A stretch of DNA of 64,000 bases from Paratinospora sagittata (Eukaryota > Streptophyta > Magnoliopsida > Ranunculales > Menispermaceae), in NCBI GenBank assembly GCA_035771175.1, contig CM069607.1, positions 22,514,001-22,578,000 on the forward strand, given 5' to 3'. Below the pieces are notes generated by a model that was not told the DNA's origin, ran no database searches, and saw only the letters and a list, made by a program, of their open reading frames with translations. Within the stretch, counting starts at the first letter, position 1, and each line of letters begins with the position of its first letter. Positions 62,282 through 64,000 of this stretch are shown here, in pieces. Position numbers and translations under genes: made by a program.

Positions 62282-64000
62282 TAAAGCACCTAGTTTAGTA
62301 GATCCTTCTTTCCTCCCTCAAATACATTTTTAAATCACTAAAATCGGAGTTAAAACAAAAAACGTTAGTTTCATTTGAATTTTACCTTTTGATTGCGGAA
62401 ATTATACAATGTTCGGTAAACAGTCAGTAAGTACACTTTCAATTACCATAACTTTTTTGTTTAAACTTGAATTTGAGTAATTCAAATTGCGCGGTAAAGC
62501 GAAAGGGAAGATCTACAAACTCATTTGGTTTAACTTCCTTTTCGATCACCGATGACCGGCCAAGGTTGATTAATACTTTAAATACTTAATAGCAATGGGA
62601 CCGGTTGCGGGTTACCGAAAAGTAACTTAAAGCACCTAGTTTACTAGATATTCTTTTCTTGTTTCCAACTCATATTAAATAAGTAAAATAAGAGTTAAAA
62701 CGTAACGTTAGGGTAATTTGACGTTTACTTATCGATTGCTGAAAGGATACATCGTTTGTTAAATAATTTGTAAGTAAACTTTAAATAACCATAACTTTTT
62801 CGTTTTAACTCTGATTTGAGTAATTGGAAATGCGGTAGAAAGAGGAAAAGAAGATCTAAAAGTTTATTGCGATAACTTATATTAGAATTACTGGTAACCG
62901 ATCATGGTTGACTAATTCTTTGATCATTTAAAAGCAACGGGACAAGTTAACGAAAAGTAACTTAAAGCACCTAGTTTAGTAGATCCTTCTTTCCTCCTTC
63001 AAATACATTTTTAAATCACTAAAATTGGAGTTAAAAAAAAACGTTAGTTTCATTTGAATTTTACCTTTCGATTGCGGAAATTATACACTGTTCGGTAAAC
63101 AATTAGCAAGTAAACTTTCAATTACCATAACTTTTTAGTTTTAACTGGAATTTGAGTAATTCAAATTGCGCTGTAAAGCAAAAGAGAAGATCTACAAACT
63201 CATTTGCTTTAACTTACTTTTCGATCGCCTATGACCGGTCAAGGTTGATTAATACTTTAAATATTTAATAGCAACGGGACAGGTTACAGGTTACCGAAAA
63301 GTAACTTAAAGCACCTTGATTACTAGATATTCTTTTCTTCTTTCCAACTCATTAAATTACTAAAATAAGAGTTAAAACGATATCGTTTGGGTAATTTGAA
63401 GTTTACTTATCGATTGCTGAAATGATACATCGTTTGGTAAATAATCGGTAAGTAAACTTTAAATAACCATAACTTTTTCGTTTTAACTCTGATTTGAGTA
63501 ATTGGAAATGCGGTAGAAAGAGGAAAAGAAGATCTAAAAGTTTACTGCGCTAACTTATATTAGAATCATTGGTAACCGATCATGGTTGACTAATTCTTTG
63601 ATCATTTAAAAGCAACGGGACAAGTTAACGAAAAGTAACTTAAAGCACCTAGTTTAGAAGATCCTTCTTTCCTCCTTCAAATACATTTTTAAATCACTAA
63701 AATCGGAGTTAAAACAAAAAACATTAGTGTCATTTGAATATTACCTTTCGATTGCGGAATTTATACAATGTTCGGTAAAGAATCAGAAAGTAAACTTTCA
63801 ATTACCATAACTTTTTAGTCTTGAATTTGAGTAATTCAAATTGCGCTGTAAAGCAAAATAGAAGGTCTACAAACACATTTGCTTTAACTTACTTTTCGAT
63901 CACCGATAACCGGTCAAGGTTGATTAATACTTTAAATATTTAATAGCAACGGGACCGATTACGGGTTACCGAAAAGTAACTTAAAGCACCTAGTTTACTA

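Larger units (their letters stand above)
36016..64000. repeat. Satellite B array (~680-bp dimers, about 41 copies)
   Basis: Direct tandem repeat running off the window end. The landmark TTTCCAACTC of the first half-monomer occurs at 36031, 36711, 37393 (one change), 38074, 38753, 39433 and 40115, a spacing of 679-682 bp. Each dimer has two related halves: one starts TTCTTCTTTCCAACTC, the other TTCTTTCCTCCTTCAAATAC. Both share ACCATAACTTTTT, TTTGAGTAATT and AGATCTA. The array is AT-rich and no open frame of note occurs in any of the six frames. Blocks of dimers are repeated at several longer offsets. I recognise no published satellite name. Confidence 0.95.

Noticed and set aside
12936..64000. 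CRISPR-like arrays or telomeric repeats
   Set aside because: The repeats are long direct tandem monomers without unique spacers, and no TTTAGGG-type arrays occur. The sequence is eukaryotic.

Overview
The window looks like plant (angiosperm) heterochromatin. It contains two unrelated, AT-rich satellite DNAs lying next to each other and one nearly complete Ty3/gypsy chromovirus of the Tekay type inserted in the first satellite. I see no host protein-coding gene, rRNA or tRNA. The evidence for a plant is the retroelement: a gag-protease-RT-RNaseH-integrase polyprotein with a C-terminal chromodomain, and a primer binding site matching the 3' end of initiator-methionine tRNA. I cannot name the species.

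Layout. (1) 1-2022 and 12936-36008 are satellite A, with a monomer of about 865 bp and about 29 copies in total, split by the retroelement. Its minus strand carries short, partly preserved open frames. It also carries a motif like the polypurine tract/LTR start of a Ty1/copia (SIRE-like) element, suggesting that the satellite grew out of a retroelement 3' end. Parts of the array have higher-order structure: a three-unit block repeated 4327 bp further on, and an alternating two-subtype dimer of about 1731 bp at about 27.8-32.1 kb. (2) 2023-12935 is the retroelement, flanked by the 5-bp target duplication TTGTG. In order it has a 5' LTR (2023-3343), a PBS (3349-3360), an A/T-rich leader, an extra 547-codon ORF upstream of gag, a spacer with three hairpin repeats, the gag-pol frame (6599-11317, broken once by an in-frame TAA at 9107-9109), a polypurine tract and a 3' LTR (11555-12935). 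The LTRs differ by about 18 substitutions plus three copies of a 20-bp U3 minisatellite, so the insertion is fairly young. (3) About 36016 to 64000 is satellite B. Its unit is about 680 bp, made of two diverged half-monomers of about 336 and 346 bp that share an identical 34-bp box. About 41 dimers are present, mixed into nested higher-order repeats (offsets of about 0.68, 2.0, 3.4, 4.1, 4.4 and 5.4 kb), with chimeric units and one deletion subtype.

How the parts relate. The retroelement encodes its own capsid, enzymes and integrase. Its chromodomain is the kind thought to direct integration into heterochromatin, which fits its position inside a satellite. The pol break means this copy could move only if proteins were supplied by another copy. 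The extra ORF, good splice-like signals before both ORFs and the phased hairpins suggest an unusual expression strategy. The satellites appear to evolve by unequal exchange, and several exchange junctions can be read directly.
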